Source: Streptomyces sp. NBC_00259 (GTDB lineage: Bacteria; Actinomycetota; Actinomycetes; Streptomycetales; Streptomycetaceae). From it: 64,000 nt of DNA. Below are positions 7,787-16,319 of this stretch, one piece after another. Positions within the stretch are counted from its first letter, which is position 1. The number at the start of each line of letters is the position of its first letter. The stretch covers positions 5,707,501 to 5,771,500 of the forward strand of contig NZ_CP108080.1 of the NCBI RefSeq assembly GCF_036181745.1, in the 5' to 3' direction. Position numbers and translations under genes: made by a program. The notes beneath the pieces are model-generated. The model saw only the letters and a list, made by a program, of their open reading frames with translations. It was not told the origin of the DNA and did no database searches.

Positions 7787-9769
7787 ATGTCCGCCCCATC
7801 CACTCCGCAGGACGCCCCGAAGGTCACCGTGACCCCAGACGTCACCGGGGCACCAAAGGTCACCGAGCGTGAGGCACGTCAGGTCGCCGAGGCCGCGCGC
7901 GAGCAGGGCTGGCGCAAGCCCAGCTTCGCCAAGGAACTGTTCCTCGGCCGTTTCCGGCTCGACCTGCTCCACCCCCATCCGCTGCCGTCCTCCGAGGACG
8001 TGCAGCGCGGCGAGGAGTTCCTCGCCAAACTGCGCGACTTCTGCGAAACGAAGATCGACGGCGCACTGATCGAGCGCCAGGCCAGGATCCCCGACGAGGT
8101 GATCGGCGGGCTCAAGGAGCTCGGCGCCCTCGGCATGAAGATCGACACGAAATACGGCGGTCTCGGCCTCACCCAGGTGTACTACAACAAGGCCCTGGCC
8201 CTGGTGGGCTCCGTGAGCCCCGCGATCGGCGCGCTGCTGTCCGCGCATCAGTCGATCGGCGTACCGCAGCCGCTGAAGATCTTCGGCACCCAGGAGCAGA
8301 AGGACACGTTCCTGCCGCGGCTGGCCCGCACCGACATCTCGGCGTTCCTGCTCACCGAGCCGGACGTCGGCTCCGATCCGGCGCGCCTGGCCACCTCGGC
8401 CGTCCCCGACGGCGACGACTACGTGCTCGACGGCGTGAAGCTGTGGACCACCAACGGCGTCGTCGCCGACCTCCTCGTCGTCATGGCCCGGGTCCCCAAG
8501 TCCGAGGGCCACAAGGGCGGTATCACCGCCTTCGTCGTCGAGGCCGGCGCCGAGGGCATCACGGTCGAGAACCGCAACGCCTTCATGGGCCTGCGCGGCA
8601 TCGAGAACGGCGTGACCCGCTTCCACCAGGTCCGCGTCCCGGCCGCGAACCGCATCGGTCCCGAGGGCGCGGGCCTCAAGATCGCCCTGACCACGCTCAA
8701 CACCGGCCGGCTCTCGCTGCCCGCGATGTGCGTGGGCGCCGGCAAGTGGTGTCTGAAGATCGCCCGCGAATGGTCCGCGGTGCGTGAGCAATGGGGCAAG
8801 CCCGTCGCCACGCACGAGGCCGTCGGCGCGAAGATCTCCTTCATCGCCGCCACCACCTTCGCCCTCGAAGCGGTCGTGGACCTGGCGTCCCAGATGGCCG
8901 ACGAGGACCGCAACGACATCCGCATCGAGGCCGCCCTCGCCAAGCTGTACGGCTCCGAGATGTCCTGGCTGATGGCCGACGAACTGGTCCAGATCCGCGG
9001 CGGCCGGGGCTTCGAGACCGCGGACTCGCTGGCCGCCCGCGGCGAACGCGCGGTCCCCGCCGAGCAGTTGCTGCGCGATCTGCGCATCAACCGCATCTTC
9101 GAGGGCTCGACCGAGATCATGCATCTGCTGATCGCACGTGAGGCCGTCGACGCACACCTCTCGGTCGCCGGCGACATCATCGACCCCGACAAGTCCTTCG
9201 GCGACAAGGCGAAGGCGGGTGCGGCCGCCACGGCGTTCTACGCCCGCTGGCTGCCCAAACTCGTCGCGGGGCCCGGGCAGCTGCCGCGCTCGTACGCCGA
9301 GTTCCACCCGCGCGGCCACGAGGACCTCTCCACCCATCTGCGGTACGTGGAACGCGCGGCGCGCAAGCTCGCCCGCTCCACGTTCTACGCCATGTCCCGG
9401 TGGCAGGGCCGGATGGAGACCAAGCAGGGCTTCCTCGGCCGCATCGTCGACATCGGTGCGGAACTCTTCGCGATGAGTGCCGCCTGTGTGCGGGCGGAGC
9501 TGCTGCGGAAGACCGGCGACCACGGTCGCGAGGCGTACCGGCTGGCCGACGCGTTCTGCCGGCAGTCCCGCATCCGCGTCGAGGAGCTCTTCGGCCGGCT
9601 GTGGACCAACACCGACGACCTCGACCGTTCGGTGGTGAAGGACGTCCTCGCCGGCTCCTACACCTGGCTGGAGGAGGGCGTCATCGACCCCAGCGGCGAC
9701 GGCCCCTGGATCGCGGACGCCTCTCCCGGCCCGTCGGCGGCGGAGAACGTCCACCGTCCCATCCGCTGA
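7787..9769 (+). CDS. Acyl-CoA dehydrogenase, long form
   Basis: A 660-residue FAD enzyme of the acyl-CoA dehydrogenase family, catalysing the first step of beta-oxidation or a related acyl-CoA desaturation. Seen motifs are LLTEPDVGSDPA (FAD/substrate region, residue ~190), WTTNG near 220, and the C-terminal helical block with RGGRGFETADSL. The likely catalytic base is Glu439 in IFEGSTEIM. Standard members are about 380-400 residues. This one has an N-terminal extension of about 60 residues and a C-terminal extension of about 200, as in the VLCAD/FadE-like long class. GAGGTGAG lies 7-14 bases before the ATG. It stands alone between two hairpins, so it is probably monocistronic. Confidence 0.9.
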   Translation: MSAPSTPQDAPKVTVTPDVTGAPKVTEREARQVAEAAREQGWRKPSFAKELFLGRFRLDLLHPHPLPSSEDVQRGEEFLAKLRDFCETKIDGALIERQARIPDEVIGGLKELGALGMKIDTKYGGLGLTQVYYNKALALVGSVSPAIGALLSAHQSIGVPQPLKIFGTQEQKDTFLPRLARTDISAFLLTEPDVGSDPARLATSAVPDGDDYVLDGVKLWTTNGVVADLLVVMARVPKSEGHKGGITAFVVEAGAEGITVENRNAFMGLRGIENGVTRFHQVRVPAANRIGPEGAGLKIALTTLNTGRLSLPAMCVGAGKWCLKIAREWSAVREQWGKPVATHEAVGAKISFIAATTFALEAVVDLASQMADEDRNDIRIEAALAKLYGSEMSWLMADELVQIRGGRGFETADSLAARGERAVPAEQLLRDLRINRIFEGSTEIMHLLIAREAVDAHLSVAGDIIDPDKSFGDKAKAGAAATAFYARWLPKLVAGPGQLPRSYAEFHPRGHEDLSTHLRYVERAARKLARSTFYAMSRWQGRMETKQGFLGRIVDIGAELFAMSAACVRAELLRKTGDHGREAYRLADAFCRQSRIRVEELFGRLWTNTDDLDRSVVKDVLAGSYTWLEEGVIDPSGDGPWIADASPGPSAAENVHRPIR

Positions 9770-9775
9770 CCCTCG

Positions 9776-9812
9776 CCGCGGTGGCCGTCCCCCTGCGGGG
9801 CGGCCACCGCGG
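9776..9812 (+). terminator. Hairpin terminator after the acyl-CoA dehydrogenase
   Basis: A 12-base-pair G/C-rich stem (9776-9787 with 9801-9812) lies six bases after the stop. It lacks a T-tract, which is common for Streptomyces terminators. Confidence 0.7.
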
Positions 9813-9907
9813 GCCCCACTCGTCCCGGCGGCGTGTACGCCGGACGCCCCGTGAGCCACAATCGTGCGGCGACGCACGATCACGCGGAACTCGACGCTGG
9901 GGGCAGG

Positions 9908-10705
9908 ATGTTCGGGGCGGGGAACCACACGCGCGGCAGGCTGGTCGGACACGGCCCGCGGGGCGGACGGCAGACGCTTCGCGCCGCCGCGGCCACGGCC
10001 GTCGTCGCCGCGGTGCTCACCGGCACCGCCGCCTGCGGCGGCGAGGCGCAGGACTCCGCGAAGCCCGATGCGACCCCACGATCCACGGCGGGTGCCGGAA
10101 CCGGCGCGCTGACTCAGCAGCAGCTCACCGCCCTCGCCTTCACCGACGGCGAGCAGGTCGGCCCGTACACCGCCTCCGAGTTCAGCCTCGGCGAACCGTA
10201 CGGCGAGGACTTCACCGCCGATCCCGCCGACTGCCAGCCGCTCGTCAGCCTCGCCTCCGACGTCACGTCGTTCCACCCCGTGGCCGAGGTGCACCGCGAG
10301 GTCGACGATCCCGACGAGATGATCGGCCCCAGCGTCGCCGTGCAGCTGCGCTCGTACGCCGATGACGGCGCCGCCCGGGTCATGAAGGCCCTCGACACGG
10401 CGGGCAGGCAGTGCGCCCGCGGATTCACCGAGGTCCGCGCCATCGCGCGGGCGAAGTACCTGAAGGCCGAACCGGCCAAGGCCCCGGCCATCGGCGACGA
10501 GGCGAAGGCGTACCGCTTCACCATCCTCGACGTCAAAGGCAAGCTGAAGCTGTACGAGTACCTCACGGTCGTCCGCTCCGGCACGACCACGCTGTCCTTC
10601 CGCGCGGGGATCACGGACACGAAGGACATCGGGGGAGTGCCCCAGGAAGTGATCAAGGCCCAGTGGGTCAAGTTCGCGGCGGGGAAGCCGGCGGGCGGCG
10701 CGTAG
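9908..10705 (+). CDS. Putative lipoprotein of unknown function
   Basis: A 265-residue secreted protein. After an Arg/Gly-rich N-terminus, a hydrophobic stretch (AAATAVVAAVLTGTAACGG) ends in a lipobox-like TAAC, so Cys near residue 39 is the likely lipid-attachment site. The mature part begins with a disordered Ser/Thr/Pro segment and then forms a compact domain of about 190 residues with no motif I recognise. The start ATG at 9908 is preceded by a G-rich Shine-Dalgarno-like stretch; an in-frame GTG at 9851 is the alternative. It lies only 47 bases upstream of dxr on the same strand and may be cotranscribed. Confidence 0.75.
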   Translation: MFGAGNHTRGRLVGHGPRGGRQTLRAAAATAVVAAVLTGTAACGGEAQDSAKPDATPRSTAGAGTGALTQQQLTALAFTDGEQVGPYTASEFSLGEPYGEDFTADPADCQPLVSLASDVTSFHPVAEVHREVDDPDEMIGPSVAVQLRSYADDGAARVMKALDTAGRQCARGFTEVRAIARAKYLKAEPAKAPAIGDEAKAYRFTILDVKGKLKLYEYLTVVRSGTTTLSFRAGITDTKDIGGVPQEVIKAQWVKFAAGKPAGGA

Positions 10706-10752
10706 GGGACGCCCTGTCCGTGCCCGCGGCCGGAGCGGCCACAATGGGGGGC

Positions 10753-12015
10753 ATGAGCGACAGCCCATCCCCCCTCGCCGACCCGCACATCGCCTTCGAT
10801 CCGTCCGAAGGCCGCCGGGACATCGTCGTCCTCGGCTCCACCGGGTCCATCGGCACGCAGGCCATCGACCTGGTCCTGCGCAACCCCGGCCGCTTCCGCG
10901 TCACCGCACTCTCCGCCGCCGGCGGCCGGGTCGGACTGCTCGCCGAGCAGGCGTACCGACTGCGGGTGCGCACGGTCGCCGTCGCCCGCGAGGACGTCGT
11001 GCCCGTGCTCCGGGAAGCGCTGCGCGAGCAGTACGGAACGGGCGAGCCGCTCCCCGAGATCCTGGCGGGGCCCGAGGCGGCGACCCAGCTCGCCGCCTCC
11101 GCGTGCCACACCGTCCTCAACGGCATCACCGGCTCCATCGGCCTCGCCCCGACGCTCGCCGCCCTGGAGGCGGGCCGCACGCTCGCGCTCGCCAACAAGG
11201 AGTCGCTGATCGTCGGCGGCCCGCTGGTCACGGCGCTGGCGAAGCCCGGCCAGATCATCCCCGTCGACTCCGAGCACGCCGCCCTGTTCCAGGCCCTGGC
11301 CGCCGGCACCCGCGCCGACGTGCGCAAGCTCGTCGTCACCGCCTCCGGAGGCCCCTTCCGCGGCCGCACGAAGGCCGAGCTCGCCGATGTCACGCCGGAG
11401 GACGCCCTCGCCCACCCCACCTGGGCCATGGGCCCGGTGATCACGGTCAACAGCGCCACGCTGGTCAACAAGGGGCTGGAGGTCATCGAGGCGCACCTCC
11501 TCTACGACATCCCGTTCGACCGGATCGAGGTCGTCGTCCACCCCCAGTCGTACGTTCACTCGATGGTGGAGTTCACGGACGGTTCGACGCTCGCCCAGGC
11601 CACCCCGCCGGACATGCGCGGCCCGATCGCCATCGGGCTCGGCTGGCCCCAGCGGGTGCCGGACGCGGCTCCCGCCTTCGACTGGTCGAAGGCCTCCACC
11701 TGGGAGTTCTTCCCGCTCGACACCGAGGCCTTCCCGTCCGTGGGACTCGCCCGGCACGTCGGGGAACTGGGCGGTACCGCCCCGGCGGTGTTCAATGCCG
11801 CGAACGAGGAGTGCGTGGACGCTTTCCTCGCGGGACGGCTGCCGTTCAACGGAATCATGGATACGGTCACGGCAGTCGTCGGCGAACACGGGAACCCCGG
11901 GCGGGGAACCTCGCTGACGGTCCCGGACGTCCTGGAAGCGGAGACCTGGGCGCGCGCACGCGCCCGGGAACTGGCTGCACTGGCAGCGAAGGCGACAGCG
12001 GAGGCTCGCGCATGA
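10753..12015 (+). CDS. dxr: 1-deoxy-D-xylulose 5-phosphate reductoisomerase
   Basis: A 420-residue enzyme that converts DXP to MEP with NADPH, the committed step of the MEP isoprenoid pathway. The NADPH-binding GSTGSIG starts at residue 28. Also seen are the substrate/metal motif segments ANKESLIVGG, VDSEHAALFQ and ASGGPFRG, and the C-terminal VVHPQSYVHSMVEF. GGGGGG immediately precedes the ATG; an ATG nine bases earlier is possible. The last codon overlaps the next gene (ATGA), so the protease downstream is translationally coupled. ispG follows after a hairpin. Confidence 0.96.
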   Translation: MSDSPSPLADPHIAFDPSEGRRDIVVLGSTGSIGTQAIDLVLRNPGRFRVTALSAAGGRVGLLAEQAYRLRVRTVAVAREDVVPVLREALREQYGTGEPLPEILAGPEAATQLAASACHTVLNGITGSIGLAPTLAALEAGRTLALANKESLIVGGPLVTALAKPGQIIPVDSEHAALFQALAAGTRADVRKLVVTASGGPFRGRTKAELADVTPEDALAHPTWAMGPVITVNSATLVNKGLEVIEAHLLYDIPFDRIEVVVHPQSYVHSMVEFTDGSTLAQATPPDMRGPIAIGLGWPQRVPDAAPAFDWSKASTWEFFPLDTEAFPSVGLARHVGELGGTAPAVFNAANEECVDAFLAGRLPFNGIMDTVTAVVGEHGNPGRGTSLTVPDVLEAETWARARARELAALAAKATAEARA

Positions 12016-13313
12016 CGATTCTGTTGACGGTCCTCGGCATAGCGCTCTTCGCCGTCGGGCTGCTCTTCTCCATCGCCTGGCACGAGCTCGGCCATCTGTC
12101 CACGGCCAAGCTCTTCGGCATCCGCGTGCCCCAGTACATGGTCGGCTTCGGCCCCACGATCTGGTCGCGGCACAAGGGCGAGACGGAGTACGGGATCAAG
12201 GCCATCCCGGCCGGTGGCTACATCCGCATGATCGGCATGTTCCCGCCAGGACCCGACGGCCGTATCGAGGCCCGCTCCACCTCCCCCTGGCGGGGAATGA
12301 TCGAGGACGCCCGCTCGGCGGCCTTCGAGGAGCTCAAGCCCGGCGACGAGACCCGGCTCTTCTACACGCGCAAGCCGTGGAAGCGGGTCATCGTGATGTT
12401 CGCGGGCCCGTTCATGAACCTGGTCCTCGCCGTCGCGATCTTCCTCGGCGTCTCGATGTCGTTCGGCTTCGCGACCCAGACGACACAGGTCGCCGGCGTC
12501 CAGAAGTGCGTCATCCCGCAGAGCGAGGAGCGCAGCACCTGCGAGGCGACGGACCCGACGTCACCGGCCGCGGCCGCCGGGCTGCTGAAGGACGACCGGA
12601 TCGTCGCCTTCAACGGCCTCCCGGTCAAGGACTGGGGAGACCTGTCCAACCGCATCCGCGAGAACATCGGCCCCGCCACCATCACGGTCGACCGCGGCGG
12701 CCAGGAGAAGGTCCTCCAGGCCACCCTGCTCAAGAACATGGTGGCCAAGAAGGACGCCGACGGGCAGGTCGTCCCCGGGGAGTTCGTCCCGGCCGGCTAT
12801 CTCGGCTTCGCCGCCAGGACCGAGATCATGCCGCAGACCTTCGGCCAGTCCCTGGACCGCATGGGCGACATGTTCGAGAACGGCGTGGAGTCGATCATCT
12901 CGCTGCCCGCCAAGGTGCCCGACCTGTGGTCCGCGGCCTTCGGCGACGGCGAGCGCAAGGACGACTCCCCGGTCGGAGTGGTCGGCGCCGCCCGCATCAG
13001 CGGTGAGGTGCTCAACCTGGACGTGCCCACGCAGAACATCGTGGCCACGTTCCTGATGCTGCTCGCCGGCTTCAACCTCTCGCTGTTCCTCTTCAACATG
13101 CTGCCGCTGCTGCCGCTCGACGGCGGTCATATCGCGGGAGCGCTGTGGGAGTCCGTACGGCGCAATGTCGCCCGGGTCTTCCGCCGGCCGGATCCCGGAC
13201 CCTTCGACGTCGCGAAACTGATGCCGGTCGCCTACGTGGTCGCGGGGATCTTCATCTGCTTCACGCTGCTCGTGCTGGTCGCCGACATCGTCAACCCGGT
13301 GAAAATCTCGTAG
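12012..13313 (+). CDS. rseP: RseP-type site-2 intramembrane metalloprotease
   Basis: A 433-residue M50 zinc protease that cleaves membrane-spanning regulators such as anti-sigma factors within the bilayer. The zinc-binding HELGH is at residues 24-28 in the first membrane helix. The second metal motif LDGGH (Asp370) is in the C-terminal helices. A PDZ domain lies between, roughly residues 175-260, containing DDRIVAFNGLPVKDWGDL. Family proteins are usually 400-450 residues. It overlaps dxr by four bases, and this dxr–rseP–ispG order is common in actinobacteria. The substrate here is unknown; in actinobacteria relatives act on anti-sigma factors and other membrane proteins. Confidence 0.94.
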   Translation: MTILLTVLGIALFAVGLLFSIAWHELGHLSTAKLFGIRVPQYMVGFGPTIWSRHKGETEYGIKAIPAGGYIRMIGMFPPGPDGRIEARSTSPWRGMIEDARSAAFEELKPGDETRLFYTRKPWKRVIVMFAGPFMNLVLAVAIFLGVSMSFGFATQTTQVAGVQKCVIPQSEERSTCEATDPTSPAAAAGLLKDDRIVAFNGLPVKDWGDLSNRIRENIGPATITVDRGGQEKVLQATLLKNMVAKKDADGQVVPGEFVPAGYLGFAARTEIMPQTFGQSLDRMGDMFENGVESIISLPAKVPDLWSAAFGDGERKDDSPVGVVGAARISGEVLNLDVPTQNIVATFLMLLAGFNLSLFLFNMLPLLPLDGGHIAGALWESVRRNVARVFRRPDPGPFDVAKLMPVAYVVAGIFICFTLLVLVADIVNPVKIS

Positions 13314-13329
13314 CAGCCCGCTGTTCACC

Positions 13330-13359
13330 GCGGCCGGACACCATGAGGTGTCCGGCCGC
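13330..13359 (+). terminator. Hairpin between rseP and ispG
   Basis: A perfect 13-base-pair stem (13330-13342 with 13347-13359) with a 4-base loop lies 16 bases after the rseP stop. There is no T-tract. It probably ends or attenuates the dxr–rseP transcript. Confidence 0.75.
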
Positions 13360-13388
13360 GTCCCTTCGGGTGGTTTGCCGCCGCGGTG

Positions 13389-13417
13389 TGCTGGGGTCCA
13401 GGCCCGTGGCGTAATCT
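13389..13417 (+). promoter_or_regulatory. Weak promoter candidate for ispG
   Basis: TAATCT at 13412-13417 fits the TANNNT -10 consensus. The -35 position 17 bases upstream reads TGCTGG, a poor match. It sits just after the rseP hairpin, where an ispG promoter would be expected. Confidence 0.3.
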
Positions 13418-13475
13418 CGAAGGCTGGAGCCCGCCCTCTCGGGGCCTCGATCCACACCTTGGGGTTGCACAGCAG

Positions 13476-14633
13476 ATGACCGCGATTTCTCTCGGAATGC
13501 CGGCCGTTCCGACCAAGCTCGCCGACCGGAGGGTCAGCCGCAAGATCCAGGTCGGCTCGGTCGCCGTCGGTGGCGACGCACCCGTCTCGGTGCAGTCGAT
13601 GACGACGACGCGGACCTCCGACATCGGCGCCACGCTGCAGCAGATCGCCGAGCTCACCGCGTCCGGCTGCCAGATCGTCCGTGTCGCCTGCCCCACGCAG
13701 GACGACGCCGACGCGCTGTCCACCATCGCCAGGAAGTCGCAGATCCCCGTGATCGCCGACATCCACTTCCAGCCGAAGTACGTGTTCGCGGCCATCGACG
13801 CGGGCTGCGCCGCCGTCCGCGTCAACCCCGGCAACATCAAGCAGTTCGACGACAAGGTCAAGGAGATCGCCAAGGCGGCCAGGGACGCCGGCACTCCCAT
13901 CCGCATCGGCGTGAACGCGGGCTCCCTCGACCGCCGGCTTCTCCAGAAGTACGGCAAGGCCACCCCCGAGGCGCTCGTCGAGTCCGCGCTGTGGGAGGCC
14001 TCCCTCTTCGAGGAGCACGACTTCCACGACATCAAGATCTCGGTCAAGCACAACGACCCGGTCGTCATGGTCAACGCCTACCGCCAGCTCGCCGCCCAGT
14101 GCGACTACCCGCTCCACCTCGGCGTGACCGAGGCCGGCCCGGCCTTCCAGGGCACCATCAAGTCCGCCGTCGCCTTCGGCGCGCTGCTGAGCGAGGGCAT
14201 CGGCGACACCATCCGGGTCTCGCTCTCCGCGCCGCCGGCCGAGGAGGTCAAGGTCGGCATCCAGATCCTGGAGTCGCTGAACCTGCGCCAGCGCCGTCTG
14301 GAGATCGTCTCCTGCCCGTCCTGCGGCCGCGCCCAGGTCGACGTCTACAAGCTGGCCGACGAGGTGTCCGCGGGTCTGGACGGCATGGAGGTGCCGCTGC
14401 GCGTCGCCGTCATGGGCTGCGTCGTCAACGGACCCGGTGAGGCCCGTGAGGCCGACCTCGGCGTCGCCTCCGGCAACGGCAAGGGCCAGATCTTCGTCAA
14501 GGGCGAGGTCATCAAGACCGTCCCCGAGTCGAAGATCGTCGAGACCCTCATCGAGGAGGCGCTGAAGATCGCCGAGCAGATGGAGAAGGACGGCGTCGCC
14601 TCCGGAGAGCCGGAGATCTCCGTCAGCGGCTGA
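13476..14633 (+). CDS. ispG: 4-hydroxy-3-methylbut-2-en-1-yl diphosphate synthase
   Basis: A 385-residue iron-sulfur enzyme (GcpE) that converts MEcPP to HMBPP, the next-to-last MEP step. The [4Fe-4S] ligands are visible as Cys280 and Cys283 (SCPSCGRAQVD), Cys315 (MGCVVNGPGEA) and the glutamate Glu322 in the same stretch. The N-terminal TIM-barrel part contains VQSMTTTRTSDI and IADIHFQPKYV. The ATG at 13476 starts MTAISLGMPAVP. An upstream in-frame start at 13386 would add a non-conserved tail. Together with dxr this makes the window a MEP-pathway gene cluster. A two-tier terminator follows directly. Confidence 0.97.
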   Translation: MTAISLGMPAVPTKLADRRVSRKIQVGSVAVGGDAPVSVQSMTTTRTSDIGATLQQIAELTASGCQIVRVACPTQDDADALSTIARKSQIPVIADIHFQPKYVFAAIDAGCAAVRVNPGNIKQFDDKVKEIAKAARDAGTPIRIGVNAGSLDRRLLQKYGKATPEALVESALWEASLFEEHDFHDIKISVKHNDPVVMVNAYRQLAAQCDYPLHLGVTEAGPAFQGTIKSAVAFGALLSEGIGDTIRVSLSAPPAEEVKVGIQILESLNLRQRRLEIVSCPSCGRAQVDVYKLADEVSAGLDGMEVPLRVAVMGCVVNGPGEAREADLGVASGNGKGQIFVKGEVIKTVPESKIVETLIEEALKIAEQMEKDGVASGEPEISVSG

Positions 14634-14692
14634 CCTCGTGCGACGTGAAGGACCGGGCCGCCCCAGCCGGGGCCCGGTCCTTCCGCACGAGG
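14634..14692 (+). terminator. Long hairpin terminator after ispG
   Basis: The outer arms 14634-14642 and 14684-14692 pair over nine bases, and the inner arms 14648-14659 and 14671-14682 pair perfectly over twelve. The hairpin starts at the first base after the ispG stop. Confidence 0.85.
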
Positions 14693-14821
14693 GGGTACCG
14701 TCCGGCGTCTCCAGGTAAAGTGCACAGACCAGCAGGCCGCAGCCATCGCAGGGCGCGTGCCGACGCTAGCCGACCGAGCGGCACCTGTCGTTGCCCGCAA
14801 GGAGTGATGGAGGGCCCTCTC

Positions 14822-15667
14822 GTGCTGACGCAGACCACCACTCGGGTCCTCGACCCCGGCGATCTCGGCGCCGCCCTCGCCGTCCTGGAGAGCGACCCCG
14901 TCACCAACGCCTTCGTCACCGCCCGGGTCCAGGTCGCCGGCCTCGACCCCTGGCGCCTCGGCGGCGAGATGTGGGGCTGGTACAGCGACGGAATGCTCCG
15001 CTCGCTCTGCTACTCCGGCGCCAACCTCGTCCCCATCTGCGCCACCCCCGAGGCCGTCCGCGCCTTCGCCGACCGCGCCCGCAGGACCGGCCGCCGCTGC
15101 TCCTCCATCGTCGGACCGGCCGAGACCACCGCCGCCCTGTGGCAGCTGCTGGAGCCCAGCTGGGGACCGGCCCGCGAGGTCCGCTCCCGCCAGCCGCTCA
15201 TGATCACCGAGTCCATGCCCCCGGACGTCGCGCCCGACCCGTACGTCCGGCGCATCCGCAAGGACGAGATGGACGTGATCATGCCCGCCTGCGTGGCCAT
15301 GTTCACGGAGGAGGTCGGGGTGTCCCCGCTGGCCGGCGACGGCGGACTGCTCTACCAGGCCCGCGTCGCCGAACTCGTGGGTGCCGGCCGCTCCTTCGCT
15401 CGTATCGACGACGGCCGGGTCGTGTTCAAGGCCGAGATCGGCGCGGCCACTCCACTGGCCTGCCAGATCCAGGGCGTCTGGGTCGACCCCGCGTTCCGCG
15501 GCCGCGGCCTCTCCGAGACCGGGATGGCGGCCGTGATCCGCTACGCCCTCGCCGAAGTCGCACCGGTGGTCAGCCTGTACGTCAACGACTACAACACCGC
15601 GGCCCGCGCGGCGTACCGACGTGTCGGATTCCGCGAGGTCGGTGCGTTCATGAGCGTGCTGTTCTGA
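14822..15667 (+). CDS. GNAT acetyltransferase with N-terminal DUF4081 domain
   Basis: A 281-residue protein. The N-terminal half (DPGDLGAALAVLESDPVTNA onward) matches the DUF4081 pattern found fused to GNAT domains in actinobacteria. The C-terminal half carries the acetyl-CoA-binding loop in GVWVDPAFRGRGLSETGM, near residue 220. The substrate is unknown. The GTG at 14822 is chosen because GGAGGG lies seven bases upstream. The in-frame ATG at 14807 has its ribosome binding site too close. Its position between ispG and proS is typical for Streptomyces but does not reveal function. Confidence 0.85.
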   Translation: MLTQTTTRVLDPGDLGAALAVLESDPVTNAFVTARVQVAGLDPWRLGGEMWGWYSDGMLRSLCYSGANLVPICATPEAVRAFADRARRTGRRCSSIVGPAETTAALWQLLEPSWGPAREVRSRQPLMITESMPPDVAPDPYVRRIRKDEMDVIMPACVAMFTEEVGVSPLAGDGGLLYQARVAELVGAGRSFARIDDGRVVFKAEIGAATPLACQIQGVWVDPAFRGRGLSETGMAAVIRYALAEVAPVVSLYVNDYNTAARAAYRRVGFREVGAFMSVLF

Positions 15668-15695
15668 GCGGCTGACGGCGAAGTAGGGTTCCCGC

Positions 15696-16238
15696 ATGGA
15701 ACACGATGTCGAGGTCGCTCCGGTCAACCTCGCCGCACGCGTGGACGACGCCCTCGCCGTGCAGGCCCTCGCTTTCGGGCTCACCGAGGACGAGATCGGG
15801 ATCCGTCGCCATATCGTGCTCCGGCATCTGCTCTGCCCCGGCGCCCACGCCCTCGGAGCGACGACGCCAGAGGGCCGTCTGGTGGGCTTCGTCTACGGCA
15901 TGCCGAACGACCGCACCCACTGGTGGTCCACCGTCGTCGAGCCGTACCTCCGCGGCAACGGCTGCGACGACTGGCTGGACGACTCCTTCGTGATCACCGA
16001 GCTGCACGTCCACCCGGCGTACCAGGGGCGAGGCATCGGCCGCTCGCTGATCACCACCATCACGGACGGCGCCTCCCAGCCCCGCTCCATCCTCTCCGCG
16101 ATCGACGTGGAGAGCCCGGCGCGCGGACTGTACCGGGCGCTCGGCTACGAGGACCTGGCCCGCCAGGTCCTGTTCCCCAGCGCACCGAAGCCGTACGCGG
16201 TGATGGGGGCGCCGCTTCCGCTGATGCGGGGCGCGTGA
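15696..16238 (+). CDS. GNAT-family N-acetyltransferase
   Basis: A 180-residue single-domain acetyltransferase. The acetyl-CoA loop reads VHPAYQGRGIGRSLI (Q/RxxGxG/A motif) near residue 110. SAIDVESPARGLYRALGYEDLARQ gives the usual C-terminal strand and helix. It begins 28 bases after the preceding GNAT gene and is probably cotranscribed. The acceptor molecule cannot be told from the sequence. Confidence 0.85.
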   Translation: MEHDVEVAPVNLAARVDDALAVQALAFGLTEDEIGIRRHIVLRHLLCPGAHALGATTPEGRLVGFVYGMPNDRTHWWSTVVEPYLRGNGCDDWLDDSFVITELHVHPAYQGRGIGRSLITTITDGASQPRSILSAIDVESPARGLYRALGYEDLARQVLFPSAPKPYAVMGAPLPLMRGA

Positions 16239-16251
16239 ACGCGGAACTGAT

Positions 16252-16281
16252 TTCCGCCCGCTGGCACCGCCCGGCTAACCT
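16252..16281 (+). promoter_or_regulatory. Promoter candidate for proS
   Basis: TTCCGC at 16252-16257 and TAACCT at 16276-16281 are 18 bases apart, in the short gap before proS. The -10 fits TANNNT and the -35 is weak. Confidence 0.35.
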
Positions 16282-16319
16282 CCTGCACATCACCCTTCCT
16301 TGCACGCAGGAGTTAACCC

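Noticed and set aside
4694..10768. A 2024-residue leftward open frame opposite real genes
   Set aside because: It is the shadow of rightward PucR, EamA, ALDH, acyl-CoA dehydrogenase and lipoprotein genes in high-GC DNA. Its sequence is Gly/Arg/Asp/Val-rich without motifs, and the opposite strand has clear domains.
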